Positions 17,214-24,880 of a DNA stretch of 64,000 nt are shown in pieces. Both the position numbers and the translations under genes were made by a program. Location: positions 18,438 to 82,437 of the forward strand of contig WRAB01000011.1 in assembly GCA_009780435.1 (NCBI GenBank), read 5' to 3'. A model generated the notes under the pieces. It ran no database searches. It was not told where the DNA came from and saw only the letters and a list, made by a program, of their open reading frames with translations. This stretch comes from Oscillospiraceae bacterium. GTDB lineage: Bacteria > Bacillota > Clostridia > Oscillospirales > Oscillospiraceae. Positions within the stretch are counted from its first letter, which is position 1. The number at the start of each line of letters is the position of its first letter.

Positions 17214-18058
17214 TCAGATCCCCCTGTTTTTAATCTCACATGCCGGATGTGGATGGTGAGCCTGCTGATCTCTTCTTTTGACAGTGTATACTGGTGGGCC
17301 TGAACTGTCATGGCCGATACCACTTTGGCGCACTGCATTTCCTCCGGATATTGTGCCGCCAGGACTTCAAAAAATCCGTCGTCGCCGTATTCCGGTAGCA
17401 GTTCGCCCTGGATGATCCGCTGGGCCAGGTAGCGGAGATGTGTGAAAAACCGCTCACAGTGGTAGTTGCCCGTGGCCATGACATATCCTGTCTCGTCTGT
17501 GACGATGGCGAGGATTTGATCCATCAGTTTTGTGGCCCGGAACGTCTCGCTGATGGAGATATCGTATTCCGCGTTGAGTATGTGCATGGCGATGGATGCG
17601 GCCTCGTCCTCTGGCATGTCGATATCCAGTTTTTGCTGCATCAGCCGAAGGGCGTACACGCCGATTTCAAATTCTTTGGGATAGAAGCGACGGACTTCCG
17701 GGAGCAGAATATTCTGAAACTCCATCCCCTGCCTGTGCCGGGTGACTGCAAAGCTGATGTGGTCGGCCAGGGTAAAATATGCGGCCTCATTGAGGCGTTT
17801 GCCCAGGTGTTCTTTCGCATAGGTGAGGATCTCATCCGTGAGTTCAATGTACGCCGTGGGCAGGGAGGCGAACAGATCTTTCAGCCGGTCCATGTTGTTT
17901 TGGTTGCTCATGACAAATATTTTGTCGATCTTTTCCGACGGGATTTTCATGCCTGGATTCGCCTTGTAGCCCAGCCCTTTGCCAATCACAACGACTTCTC
18001 TGCCATTATGGTCAAGGGCGCTGACAATATTGTTGTTGATCGGCTTAAACACTTCCAT
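17210..18058 (-). CDS. BglG/LicT-family transcription antiterminator
   Basis: A 282-residue RNA-binding antiterminator. Residues 1-55 form the CAT RNA-binding domain (VFKPINNNIVSALDHNGREV, then IGKGLGYKA). PRD1 carries LADHISFAVTRHR and PRD2 carries ATGNYHCERFFTHLRYLAQR, with regulatory histidines in both. When the PTS is idle for want of phosphate drain, phosphorylation by the PTS normally controls such proteins. The ATG at 18058 is chosen because GGGGG lies nine bases upstream and CAT domains start at this point. It heads the operon with crr, ptsI, ptsH and IIBC, and its own leader holds a RAT and terminator. Confidence 0.92.
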   Translation of the reverse strand: MEVFKPINNNIVSALDHNGREVVVIGKGLGYKANPGMKIPSEKIDKIFVMSNQNNMDRLKDLFASLPTAYIELTDEILTYAKEHLGKRLNEAAYFTLADHISFAVTRHRQGMEFQNILLPEVRRFYPKEFEIGVYALRLMQQKLDIDMPEDEAASIAMHILNAEYDISISETFRATKLMDQILAIVTDETGYVMATGNYHCERFFTHLRYLAQRIIQGELLPEYGDDGFFEVLAAQYPEEMQCAKVVSAMTVQAHQYTLSKEEISRLTIHIRHVRLKTGGSE

Positions 18059-18072
18059 ACAAACAAACCCCC

Positions 18073-18133
18073 AAAAAACGAAAAACCAAACTTCACAACT
18101 GCGCAAAGCTACGCATTCATAAAATTTGGTTTT
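18073..18133 (-). terminator. Leader terminator controlled by the antiterminator
   Basis: On the minus strand AAAACCAAA pairs with TTTGGTTTT, followed by TTTTTCGTTTTTT. The left arm overlaps the 3' part of the RAT, so binding of the antiterminator to the RAT would prevent this hairpin. Confidence 0.85.
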
Positions 18134-18156
18134 GCCTGCATTACCAGTTACAGCCC
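18125..18156 (-). promoter_or_regulatory. Ribonucleic antiterminator (RAT) site
   Basis: The minus strand reads GGGCTGTAACTGGTAATG followed by CAGGCAAAACCAAA, close to the known LicT/SacT RAT pattern (GGnTTGTTACTGn..GCAGGCAAAACC). It lies between the promoter at 18194-18222 and the antiterminator start, so the gene controls its own operon. Confidence 0.85.
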
Positions 18157-18193
18157 AAAGGTATTCACTTTTTGTTCACAATTTATATGTAGA

Positions 18194-18222
18194 TTAAAAC
18201 GCAAAACGAATCTATTGTCAAT
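18194..18222 (-). promoter_or_regulatory. Sigma-A promoter of the PTS operon
   Basis: On the minus strand TTGACA, 17-base spacer, TTTAAT, about 30 bases upstream of the RAT. Confidence 0.8.
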
Positions 18223-18318
18223 AGCCGTGACGCAAAAAGAATGGAAAACACCAAACATTGGAGAAATTGCACATTCTATCCCTTGTACATTTATTCAATA
18301 TACCGAAAAATGGGGCAA

Positions 18319-19044
18319 TTAAAACTTGGACAGCGCCGCTTCGTCAGCGATGACGATCAGATTGTTGTGGAGTTGCAGGATGCTGGCGGGGACAGTAGAC
18401 GTGATGGGGCCTGTGAGGCTGCGGTGGAGGGCTTCGGCCTTCCCTGCGCCGGTCACTAAGAGCAGAGCCAGCCGGGCGTTTAGGATGGGCCGCATCCCCA
18501 GAGTGTAGGCCTGGGTGGGGACGTCTTCCCGGCGCTGGAAAAACCGTTGGTTGTCATCGATTGTCGCATCGGTCAGATCGACGATATGGGTATCTGCGAC
18601 GAAGTGGTCACCGGGCTCGTTGAAGGCGATGTGACCGTTGGAGCCGATGCCGAGGACTTGCAGGTCAATGGGGCCGAGATCAGAGACCAGCTGATCGTAC
18701 CGGGTACAGGCGTCTCGGGCGTCTAGATTTTTCCCGTCGGGCAGATAGGCGTTCTCCGGGCGGATGTCGATGTGGTGGAACAGGTTGTGCCACATGAAAT
18801 AGTGGTAGCTGGCCTCGTCCTCTGATCCCAGGCCCACGTATTCGTCCAGGTTTACACTCCGGCATTGGGCAAAGCTGGCCTCGCCCCGCTCATATGCCGT
18901 CACCATATTCTGATAGGTGCCCACAGGGGTGGACCCGGTGGCCAAGCCCAGGACGGAATCGGGTTTTGCACACACTTGCTCCAGCAGAATCTCTGCGGCC
19001 CGTGCGCTCATCTCCTCATAATTTGCAACTGCGATTAGTTTCAT
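18319..19044 (-). CDS. nagB: Glucosamine-6-phosphate deaminase
   Basis: A 241-residue enzyme converting glucosamine-6-phosphate to fructose-6-phosphate and ammonia. LGLATGSTPVGTYQNM binds the phosphate, NLDEYVGL carries the catalytic aspartate and LGIGSNGHIAFNEPG the other active-site residues. The length is that of the monomeric Gram-positive form, without the allosteric C-terminal extension of the E. coli enzyme. It lies just upstream of the PTS operon promoter, so it is a separate transcript. AAAGAGGTGTGAACG provides the ribosome site. Confidence 0.94.
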   Translation of the reverse strand: MKLIAVANYEEMSARAAEILLEQVCAKPDSVLGLATGSTPVGTYQNMVTAYERGEASFAQCRSVNLDEYVGLGSEDEASYHYFMWHNLFHHIDIRPENAYLPDGKNLDARDACTRYDQLVSDLGPIDLQVLGIGSNGHIAFNEPGDHFVADTHIVDLTDATIDDNQRFFQRREDVPTQAYTLGMRPILNARLALLLVTGAGKAEALHRSLTGPITSTVPASILQLHNNLIVIADEAALSKF

Positions 19045-19083
19045 CGTTCACACCTCTTTCATCGTATTGTTTGTGAAGTAATT

Positions 19084-19094
19084 TAGTACGGTAC
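19084..19094. promoter_or_regulatory. Palindromic operator candidate upstream of nagB
   Basis: AGTACGGTACT is a palindrome around one base, placed just downstream of a possible extended -10 (TATGGCATAAT on the minus strand). A related GTACGG occurs further upstream near 19126. The regulator is unknown. Confidence 0.35.
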
Positions 19095-19195
19095 TTATTA
19101 TGCCATAAACAGGGCGCAATTTCTATACACCGTACGCAAAAATGCGCTATAAAAATTTGTGTGCGATTCTGTTTAGATTGTCTATAAAGTATCGG

Positions 19196-19879
19196 CTATG
19201 ACAGCTTGACCGGCACAGGCACCCCGATGGTCAGGCTGTTTTCCGTGACGGTGCAATCCAGGGCGGTTATCGTTACGCCGACACGTTTGGCGGCGGTCAG
19301 TGTTTCCCCGAACGCCGAGTGGGTGTTGTAATTGGGAGTAAAATAGCGTATATTGTGCATTTGAATCACGAATACCACCTGGGCCTCATATCCCGCCCGG
19401 ACACAGTGGATCAATTCGTTTAAGTGCTTCACGCCCCGCTCTGTGGGGGCGTCCGGAAACAGGGCCACGCCGTCGTCTTCCAATGTGACGCCTTTGACCT
19501 CAATGAAAATGTTGCGAGCCCCGGCCTCCACGTAGAAATCAAACCGGCTGCCGCCGTATGCCGCCTCTGATTTGATGTGGGTAATGCCGTCTATGAACTG
19601 CCCGGCCTGCAAATGTTCCAGAAAGACTTTGTTCGGTGCCTGGCTATCTATATTAATGAGCCGAGGACCTTTCCAGACGGCGATCAGGCTATAGTTCGTC
19701 TTTCTGGCCGGGTCGTCTGATTTCTGTAACACGACCCTTGCACCGGGGACGAGTAGCTCCTTGCAGCGCCCTGTATTTTTCACATGGGCGACGACTGTTT
19801 CGCCGTCGATCTCCGCGTGGGCAATAAATCGGTTGGGGCGGGAGAGGAATATGCCGGGAAGCGTATTGGTGTAGATCAT
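19196..19879 (-). CDS. sfsA: Sugar fermentation stimulation protein SfsA
   Basis: A 227-residue SfsA-family protein, with an OB-like N-terminus and a nuclease-like core; its cellular role is poorly known. Visible family blocks are FLSRPNRFIAHAEIDG, VAHVKNTGRCKELLVPGARV, YGGSRFDFYVE, NIFIEVKGVTLE, FPDAPTERGVKHLNEL and VVFVIQM. The ATG at 19879 is chosen because AGGAGG lies about ten bases upstream and the family starts there. It is transcribed toward nagB but separated by the nagB control region. Confidence 0.92.
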   Translation of the reverse strand: MIYTNTLPGIFLSRPNRFIAHAEIDGETVVAHVKNTGRCKELLVPGARVVLQKSDDPARKTNYSLIAVWKGPRLINIDSQAPNKVFLEHLQAGQFIDGITHIKSEAAYGGSRFDFYVEAGARNIFIEVKGVTLEDDGVALFPDAPTERGVKHLNELIHCVRAGYEAQVVFVIQMHNIRYFTPNYNTHSAFGETLTAAKRVGVTITALDCTVTENSLTIGVPVPVKLS

Positions 19880-19953
19880 AGTGGGGGTATCCTCCTGCAT
19901 TTGGGAAAATTCGTTCTTTTTCTGCGAAAATAGAACGTTTTCGCGCTTTTTTG

Positions 19954-19982
19954 TTGACACTCTTGGAAACAATATGTAAAAT
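19954..19982 (+). promoter_or_regulatory. Sigma-A promoter of the phospho-signalling operon
   Basis: TTGACA, 17-base spacer, TAAAAT, about 110 bases before the first gene of the operon. The leader also holds ACACC...GGTGT, a short inverted repeat of unknown use. Confidence 0.75.
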
Positions 19983-20090
19983 TGAACGCGGGGAAAAAGC
20001 GTGACATGCGGTAAGGGAAAATTGGAATTACACCAGGCGGATATTCAGGTGTTACCATAGAGCTATCTTAATTTTAGGGAGGCAGTAAAC

Positions 20091-20501
20091 ATGCAAAAGA
20101 CAAAGCTTGGGATTTCAGTAGGGTTGTTCGGCGCGGCACTTTATTTCGTAGGACTTATTAGTATTATACCACTAGTGGTAATGGCGGGGTTTGTACTTCT
20201 CTTTGAGGAGAATGAATGGCTGAAAAGAACAGCGGTCAAGGCGGTCGGCGTCGTTCTCTTCTTCACCATTTTATCCTCGATCGTTGGACTTGTGGGCAAT
20301 TCCTCGTCTCTGCTTGAGAATTTCGTGCTCTTGTTTAGGGGATCGATTGATTTGGCTTGGCTCAATCGGGTTTTGTCGATTGTCCGGACCGCCATTTCGT
20401 TTGCGCAGACCCTGTTCCTGCTGATGCTTGGATTTAAGGCGTTGAAACAAGGAAATGTAAAGCTTGGTTCTGTCGATAACGCGATCAACAAACATATGTA
20501 G
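20091..20501 (+). CDS. Small membrane protein, unknown function
   Basis: A 136-residue protein with about four hydrophobic segments: LGISVGLFGAALYFVGLISI, a second close by, VGVVLFFTILSSIVGLVG and AISFAQTLFLLMLGFKALK. It resembles the small helical proteins often found beside zinc-ribbon and phospho-signalling genes in Clostridia, but I do not recognise a named family. AGGGAGG precedes the ATG. First gene of the operon that runs to 31973. Confidence 0.65.
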   Translation: MQKTKLGISVGLFGAALYFVGLISIIPLVVMAGFVLLFEENEWLKRTAVKAVGVVLFFTILSSIVGLVGNSSSLLENFVLLFRGSIDLAWLNRVLSIVRTAISFAQTLFLLMLGFKALKQGNVKLGSVDNAINKHM

Positions 20502-20514
20502 GGGGGAATTTATA

Positions 20515-21132
20515 ATGTCACTATTTGATGAGATTGGAAAAAAGCTGGCGCAGACCAGCCAGAGCGCGGCGCAAAAAGCAAAAGACCTGACGGAAACGGC
20601 CAGGCTGAACGGGATGATTTCTGAGGAGGAAAAGCGTATCAATAACGCGTTCCAACAGATTGGAAAAGCATATTATGAGACATATGGCAGGAGTCCCGAT
20701 CAGCTTTTTGCGCAGCTAATCGCCGGGATCAACGATTCAAAGGAAAAAATGACTGCGTACGCAGAGCAGATCAAGCAGATCAAAGGGATTGCGAACTGTC
20801 AGAAATGTGGCGGAGAAGTTCCCTATAACGCACCGTTTTGCAGTTCCTGCGGCTCGCCTATGAATACTGCGCCGGTTCCGGAGGCCTCGACGGATAGCGT
20901 CTTGTGTCGCCTGTGTGGTGCGTCTGTTGCATCGAAGGCGGCGTTTTGTACCAGTTGCGGCAATAAAATTGAGCAGGTCGTTGACGCTGTGCCGCCTGTG
21001 GAGGCGGAGCCTGTTGTCGTGGAGCCACAACCGATTATCCCGCCGGAACCGGCTACAACGCAGTGTCCGGGGTGCGGAAGCGAGCTGGCTACGAACACGG
21101 CATTTTGCTTAAACTGTGGACAGAAAATTTGA
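20515..21132 (+). CDS. Triple zinc-ribbon protein
   Basis: A 205-residue protein. The N-terminal half is a charged helical region (SLFDEIGKKLAQTSQSAAQK ... EEEKRINNAFQQIGKAYYET). It is followed by three zinc ribbons of the CxxC-CxxC type: CQKCGGE...CSSCGSP, CRLCGAS...CTSCGNK and CPGCGSE...CLNCGQK, with a Pro/Glu-rich linker. No membrane segment is seen. Such proteins probably bind partners in the same system. The ATG at 20515 is used because GGGGGG lies nine bases before it. Confidence 0.75.
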   Translation: MSLFDEIGKKLAQTSQSAAQKAKDLTETARLNGMISEEEKRINNAFQQIGKAYYETYGRSPDQLFAQLIAGINDSKEKMTAYAEQIKQIKGIANCQKCGGEVPYNAPFCSSCGSPMNTAPVPEASTDSVLCRLCGASVASKAAFCTSCGNKIEQVVDAVPPVEAEPVVVEPQPIIPPEPATTQCPGCGSELATNTAFCLNCGQKI

Positions 21133-21169
21133 TTGCTATGCGAGTAAGAACACAGGGGGGAATGATAGT

Positions 21170-21670
21170 ATGTTCTGTAGAGAATGTGGTGCACAAGTTG
21201 AACCGGGTGCGAGATTTTGTGGCGCTTGCGGAGGAATTGTAACGGGGCAGCCGTCAGGTCAGGCGAATCAATTTGCAACTGTATCACCGCGTGATAATGG
21301 GCAATCCGTCGAAAAAGCAAATCACAGGAAGATCGGTATGATCGCCTGTGGGGTTGTCCTGCTGATTGTGATTGTTGGTGCCATTGTACTATTTTCATCG
21401 GGTGGGAATCGGGATCGGCATTTGATCGGCACATGGGAATCGACAGACATGTGGATCGAAAGTCAACTGGAATTTCGCAGAAATGGCAGCGGCGTAGAAA
21501 CGTGGTGGGAGAGCGAGTTTGTATTTACATGGCGGACGGATCGAGATGGTCGTCTGTGGAAGCAGTATGATGAAGGGGATGAGTGGTGGGTCTACTACGA
21601 AATCGTAGGGGACATGTTAAGGCTGACAACGGAATGGAATGAACTTTTGGAATATCGAAAAGTAGAGTGA
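21170..21670 (+). CDS. Zinc-ribbon membrane-anchored protein
   Basis: A 166-residue protein: an N-terminal zinc ribbon (FCRECGAQ...FCGACGG), a low-complexity linker, one membrane segment (IGMIACGVVLLIVIVGAIVL) and an external lipocalin-like beta domain beginning LIGTWESTDMWIESQLEFRR. The zinc ribbon therefore faces the cytoplasm and the beta domain the outside, like small sensors. GGGGGG precedes the ATG. The PP2C gene follows ten bases later. Confidence 0.72.
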   Translation: MFCRECGAQVEPGARFCGACGGIVTGQPSGQANQFATVSPRDNGQSVEKANHRKIGMIACGVVLLIVIVGAIVLFSSGGNRDRHLIGTWESTDMWIESQLEFRRNGSGVETWWESEFVFTWRTDRDGRLWKQYDEGDEWWVYYEIVGDMLRLTTEWNELLEYRKVE

Positions 21671-21680
21671 GCGGGACAAA

Positions 21681-22481
21681 ATGAATTATTGTATTGCGTA
21701 TACCGTGCTTTGCAACACAGGGCTGGTTCGGACAAAAAATCAAGACAATTTTTGGTGTATGGGCGAATTTCTAAAAAGCGAAAATGATGGGGTGGCAGAC
21801 CCCATTACTGGGACAGCGGACACAAAGCGTATACCGGCCTTTGCCGTTTTTGATGGGATGGGCGGGGAACAGCAGGGCGAGGTCGCCGCATACATCGCCG
21901 CCAACACGTTTGATGTCGGATATAAAGAGAGTCCCAAACGTGACGTCAAGCAATTTCTGTTAGATGCCTGTGCCAATATGAACAACGCGATTTGTGTGCA
22001 CATAAAAGAGCAGCATCTCCGCAGTTCAGGCGCGACTGCTGCGATACTTATGTTTGGCAAACGGGATATTTATGTCTGCAATATTGGGGACAGCCGAATC
22101 TATCAGTTCAGTGATGATACGTTGACGCAAATATCCCACGATCACAGTGAGACCGGCATGATAGACAGGAAGCCGCCGCTCACACAGCATTTGGGGATCC
22201 CCGAGACGGAGTTTGTCATTGCGCCGTATGTGGCAAAGGGATTGTATGAAAAGGGAGATAAATATCTGATTTGCTCCGATGGGTTGACGGATATGGTCTC
22301 CGAAGCGGAAATCGCCAAAACAATGACGGAGAACAGCAGTATTGAACAAGGCGCCGAGGTGCTTTTGCAAAAAGCCCTGGAAGCGGGCGGCCACGACAAC
22401 ATCACATTGATACTGTGCGAAATTCGCAGGCAAGGACTCCAGATATTCAATAAAAATATTGTAGGGGGCGCGTCAAAATGA
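21681..22481 (+). CDS. PP2C-family protein serine/threonine phosphatase
   Basis: A 266-residue soluble PPM/PP2C phosphatase (PrpC/Stp-like). The metal-binding motifs are complete: RTKNQDNF, AVFDGMGGEQQGE, SSGATAAILM, NIGDSRIYQF, LICSDGLTDMV and GGHDNITLIL. It would dephosphorylate targets of the adjacent kinases. There is an extra insert after the first motif (GEFLKSENDGVADPITGTAD). Its stop overlaps the kinase 1 start by four bases (ATGA), which shows translational coupling. Confidence 0.93.
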   Translation: MNYCIAYTVLCNTGLVRTKNQDNFWCMGEFLKSENDGVADPITGTADTKRIPAFAVFDGMGGEQQGEVAAYIAANTFDVGYKESPKRDVKQFLLDACANMNNAICVHIKEQHLRSSGATAAILMFGKRDIYVCNIGDSRIYQFSDDTLTQISHDHSETGMIDRKPPLTQHLGIPETEFVIAPYVAKGLYEKGDKYLICSDGLTDMVSEAEIAKTMTENSSIEQGAEVLLQKALEAGGHDNITLILCEIRRQGLQIFNKNIVGGASK

Positions 22482-24838
22482 GCATTGAAAAATTAAGTAA
22501 CATCTGGCCGGATTGGCAGGTGGTTGAACAACTGGGGGAAGGGTCCTTCGGCAAAGTTTACAAGGTTTTGCGAGAGGAACACGGTGTGACCTCCACCGCG
22601 GCCGTAAAAGTCATTTCCATCCCCCAAAATGATGCGGAACTGGCCTCCATACGCGCAGAGGGGATGGACGAGACGGGAACCCGCTCCTATTTTGAAGGTA
22701 TTGTGACAGATTTCGTGGGCGAAATCAAGTTGCTGGAATCGATGAAGGGGACCGCCAACGTCGTCAGCGTAGAGGACTATAAGGTGCTGGAGAAAACCGA
22801 CAAGATCGGCTGGGATATCTTCATCCGCATGGAGCTTCTGACCCCGCTCAACGACTATATTGCCGGTAGAGCGCTGACAGAGGCGGAGGTTATCAAGCTG
22901 GGGCAGGATATTTGTTCCGCATTGGAACTATGTGCCCAGCGGGACATTATGCACCGGGATGTCAAGCCGGAAAATATCTTCGTCTCCTCCTTCGGCGACT
23001 TTAAACTCGGAGATTTTGGGATTGCCCGCAAACTGGAAAAAAGCAACGACTCCTTGTCACGCAAGGGTACGCCGAACTATATGGCGCCGGAAATCGACAT
23101 GTCTAAGGAGTACGATGCCACGGTGGACATATACTCCCTGGGGCTGGTACTCTACAAATTGCTCAATAACAATCGGTTGCCGTTTTTGGATCCGAATGCC
23201 CAATTGATACAGTATCAAGACCGCAAAGACGCGCTGAATCGCCGTTTTGACGGGGAGCCACTGCCCGCGCCGATCAATGCGAGTCCCCACTTGGCACAAG
23301 TAATTCTGGTCGCCTGTGCCTTTCGGCCCGCAGAGCGGTTCCAATCGCCGACGGCGTTTAAAAATGCGCTGGGGGCAGTTCTGGGAGCGGCACCGGCCCC
23401 GATTCCTCCAAAGCCTGTTCCTCCACCGGCTCCGCAGAAGCCTGCTGACGCGGCGAGTGATATGGACAAAACCATGACGGGACGCCGTCCGCCGGAAGCT
23501 AGGCAGCCAGTTGCACAGGAGCCGGATGTGCCTATTGCCTCTTTCGGCAGAGAGAAGAAAAAGAAGTCCAAAGCGAAGGGCGTCCTAATTGCGCTTCTTG
23601 TGCTTATTGTCCTCGGCGGCGCGGCAGTTGGCGCATACATTTTGAATCCGGGCGGCATTTTTGATGGTGTACACGATGTTGTCGGCGGCATCATTGGCGA
23701 CCCGGCGGCGGACGTCATCACCGCCCTGGAAGAGGGGAACCATGCAGAGGCCTTGTCTCTGGCAGAGGAGGCGGATGGCGACGCGCTACAGAGAAGACTG
23801 GAAGAGCGCCTAGATACGCTGGAGGCCGATTTCAGGGCCGAGAATGTAGCGTTTGCCGCGGTGACAATGGAACTGGACACCATTGGAAGGATGAACGTAT
23901 CCGGACTTTCCAGCGCTTTGACCGCGACGCGGAGTTCAATCAACAATCTCAACGCCTCCCGGACGGCGTTCAATACGGCGGAGACGTTGTTTGAAAGCGG
24001 CGATTATGCCGCGGCCATTACCCAATACAGGCTGGTCATTCAAGACGACCCTAATTTTGAACGTGCGTTAGCAGGCGTAAATAATGCCACAAGCGAATAC
24101 CGCTACAGGGTGTTGTCCGATGCGAATGAATATGCGAGCAGACATGATTATGAGAGCACCATTAGAGTCTTAGACAACGGACTACGGGTAATTGAGAACG
24201 ACTCGACACTAATGGAAGTGCGCATCCTAAATGAGCAGAGGTTCATAGCTGCTACGATCTCCCAAGCCGACACGCTTGTCGCTGAGGGTAGACATGACGA
24301 TGCTATCGCGCTAATCAATGGCGCATTGCAAACGGTTCCTGGTGATGACCAGCTAACGAGCCGGCGAGATGAAGCGACAGCGGCAAGACCTGTGGGCTTA
24401 TCGACTGTTGTTGTGGTTGATTCAAGTGCTTACAGCCACAGTGAAGATATTTTTACAGACTCCTTTGGAAACCATCATCACGAATCATTCCAGTTTACCC
24501 CGCGAGCTAACGGGTGGAGAAATCGCTATGAATATAGTGATTCTGGAAATTCTTCATATGCTGTTTATAATTTGAACGGCAACTTCAGAACTTTTACCGC
24601 TGATATTGTTGCTCCTAGCGGTCTCCATTCGGATGTAGAATTTCTGATCGAAATTACCTTTGAAGACAATCGCACTCCCATAACTTTTGTTGAAGGATAT
24701 ACTGTGCGCACAGGAACGCGTCGCATAGAGGTAGATGTTTCCGATGTTACGACAATGACTATTACAGTCAGAGTAAGAGGTGGTTCGTCTACTTTGCAAC
24801 ATAGTATTCGTTTGGTAAATGCTGAATTGGCCAGATAA
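22478..24838 (+). CDS. Membrane Ser/Thr kinase with TPR-like and NPCBM-like ectodomain (kinase 1)
   Basis: A 786-residue Hanks-type kinase. The kinase domain (residues about 10-300) has GEGSFGKVYKV, the ATP lysine K44, HRDVKPEN (D161), DFG (D179-G181) and YMAPE. A Pro-rich linker and a basic stretch lead to one membrane segment (about 368-388, LIALLVLIVLGGAAVGAYIL). The outer part has TPR-like helices (for example FESGDYAAAITQYRLVIQDD) and a C-terminal beta domain that resembles NPCBM carbohydrate-binding modules (YAVYNLNGNFRTFTADIVAP). No PASTA domains are present. The DNA after about 24100 looks richer in A and T than the kinase part. Confidence 0.9.
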   Translation: MSIEKLSNIWPDWQVVEQLGEGSFGKVYKVLREEHGVTSTAAVKVISIPQNDAELASIRAEGMDETGTRSYFEGIVTDFVGEIKLLESMKGTANVVSVEDYKVLEKTDKIGWDIFIRMELLTPLNDYIAGRALTEAEVIKLGQDICSALELCAQRDIMHRDVKPENIFVSSFGDFKLGDFGIARKLEKSNDSLSRKGTPNYMAPEIDMSKEYDATVDIYSLGLVLYKLLNNNRLPFLDPNAQLIQYQDRKDALNRRFDGEPLPAPINASPHLAQVILVACAFRPAERFQSPTAFKNALGAVLGAAPAPIPPKPVPPPAPQKPADAASDMDKTMTGRRPPEARQPVAQEPDVPIASFGREKKKKSKAKGVLIALLVLIVLGGAAVGAYILNPGGIFDGVHDVVGGIIGDPAADVITALEEGNHAEALSLAEEADGDALQRRLEERLDTLEADFRAENVAFAAVTMELDTIGRMNVSGLSSALTATRSSINNLNASRTAFNTAETLFESGDYAAAITQYRLVIQDDPNFERALAGVNNATSEYRYRVLSDANEYASRHDYESTIRVLDNGLRVIENDSTLMEVRILNEQRFIAATISQADTLVAEGRHDDAIALINGALQTVPGDDQLTSRRDEATAARPVGLSTVVVVDSSAYSHSEDIFTDSFGNHHHESFQFTPRANGWRNRYEYSDSGNSSYAVYNLNGNFRTFTADIVAPSGLHSDVEFLIEITFEDNRTPITFVEGYTVRTGTRRIEVDVSDVTTMTITVRVRGGSSTLQHSIRLVNAELAR

Positions 24839-24880
24839 TCAAGAATAAACAAGAGTAGAAGCATTGTAAGGGGGATGGAG

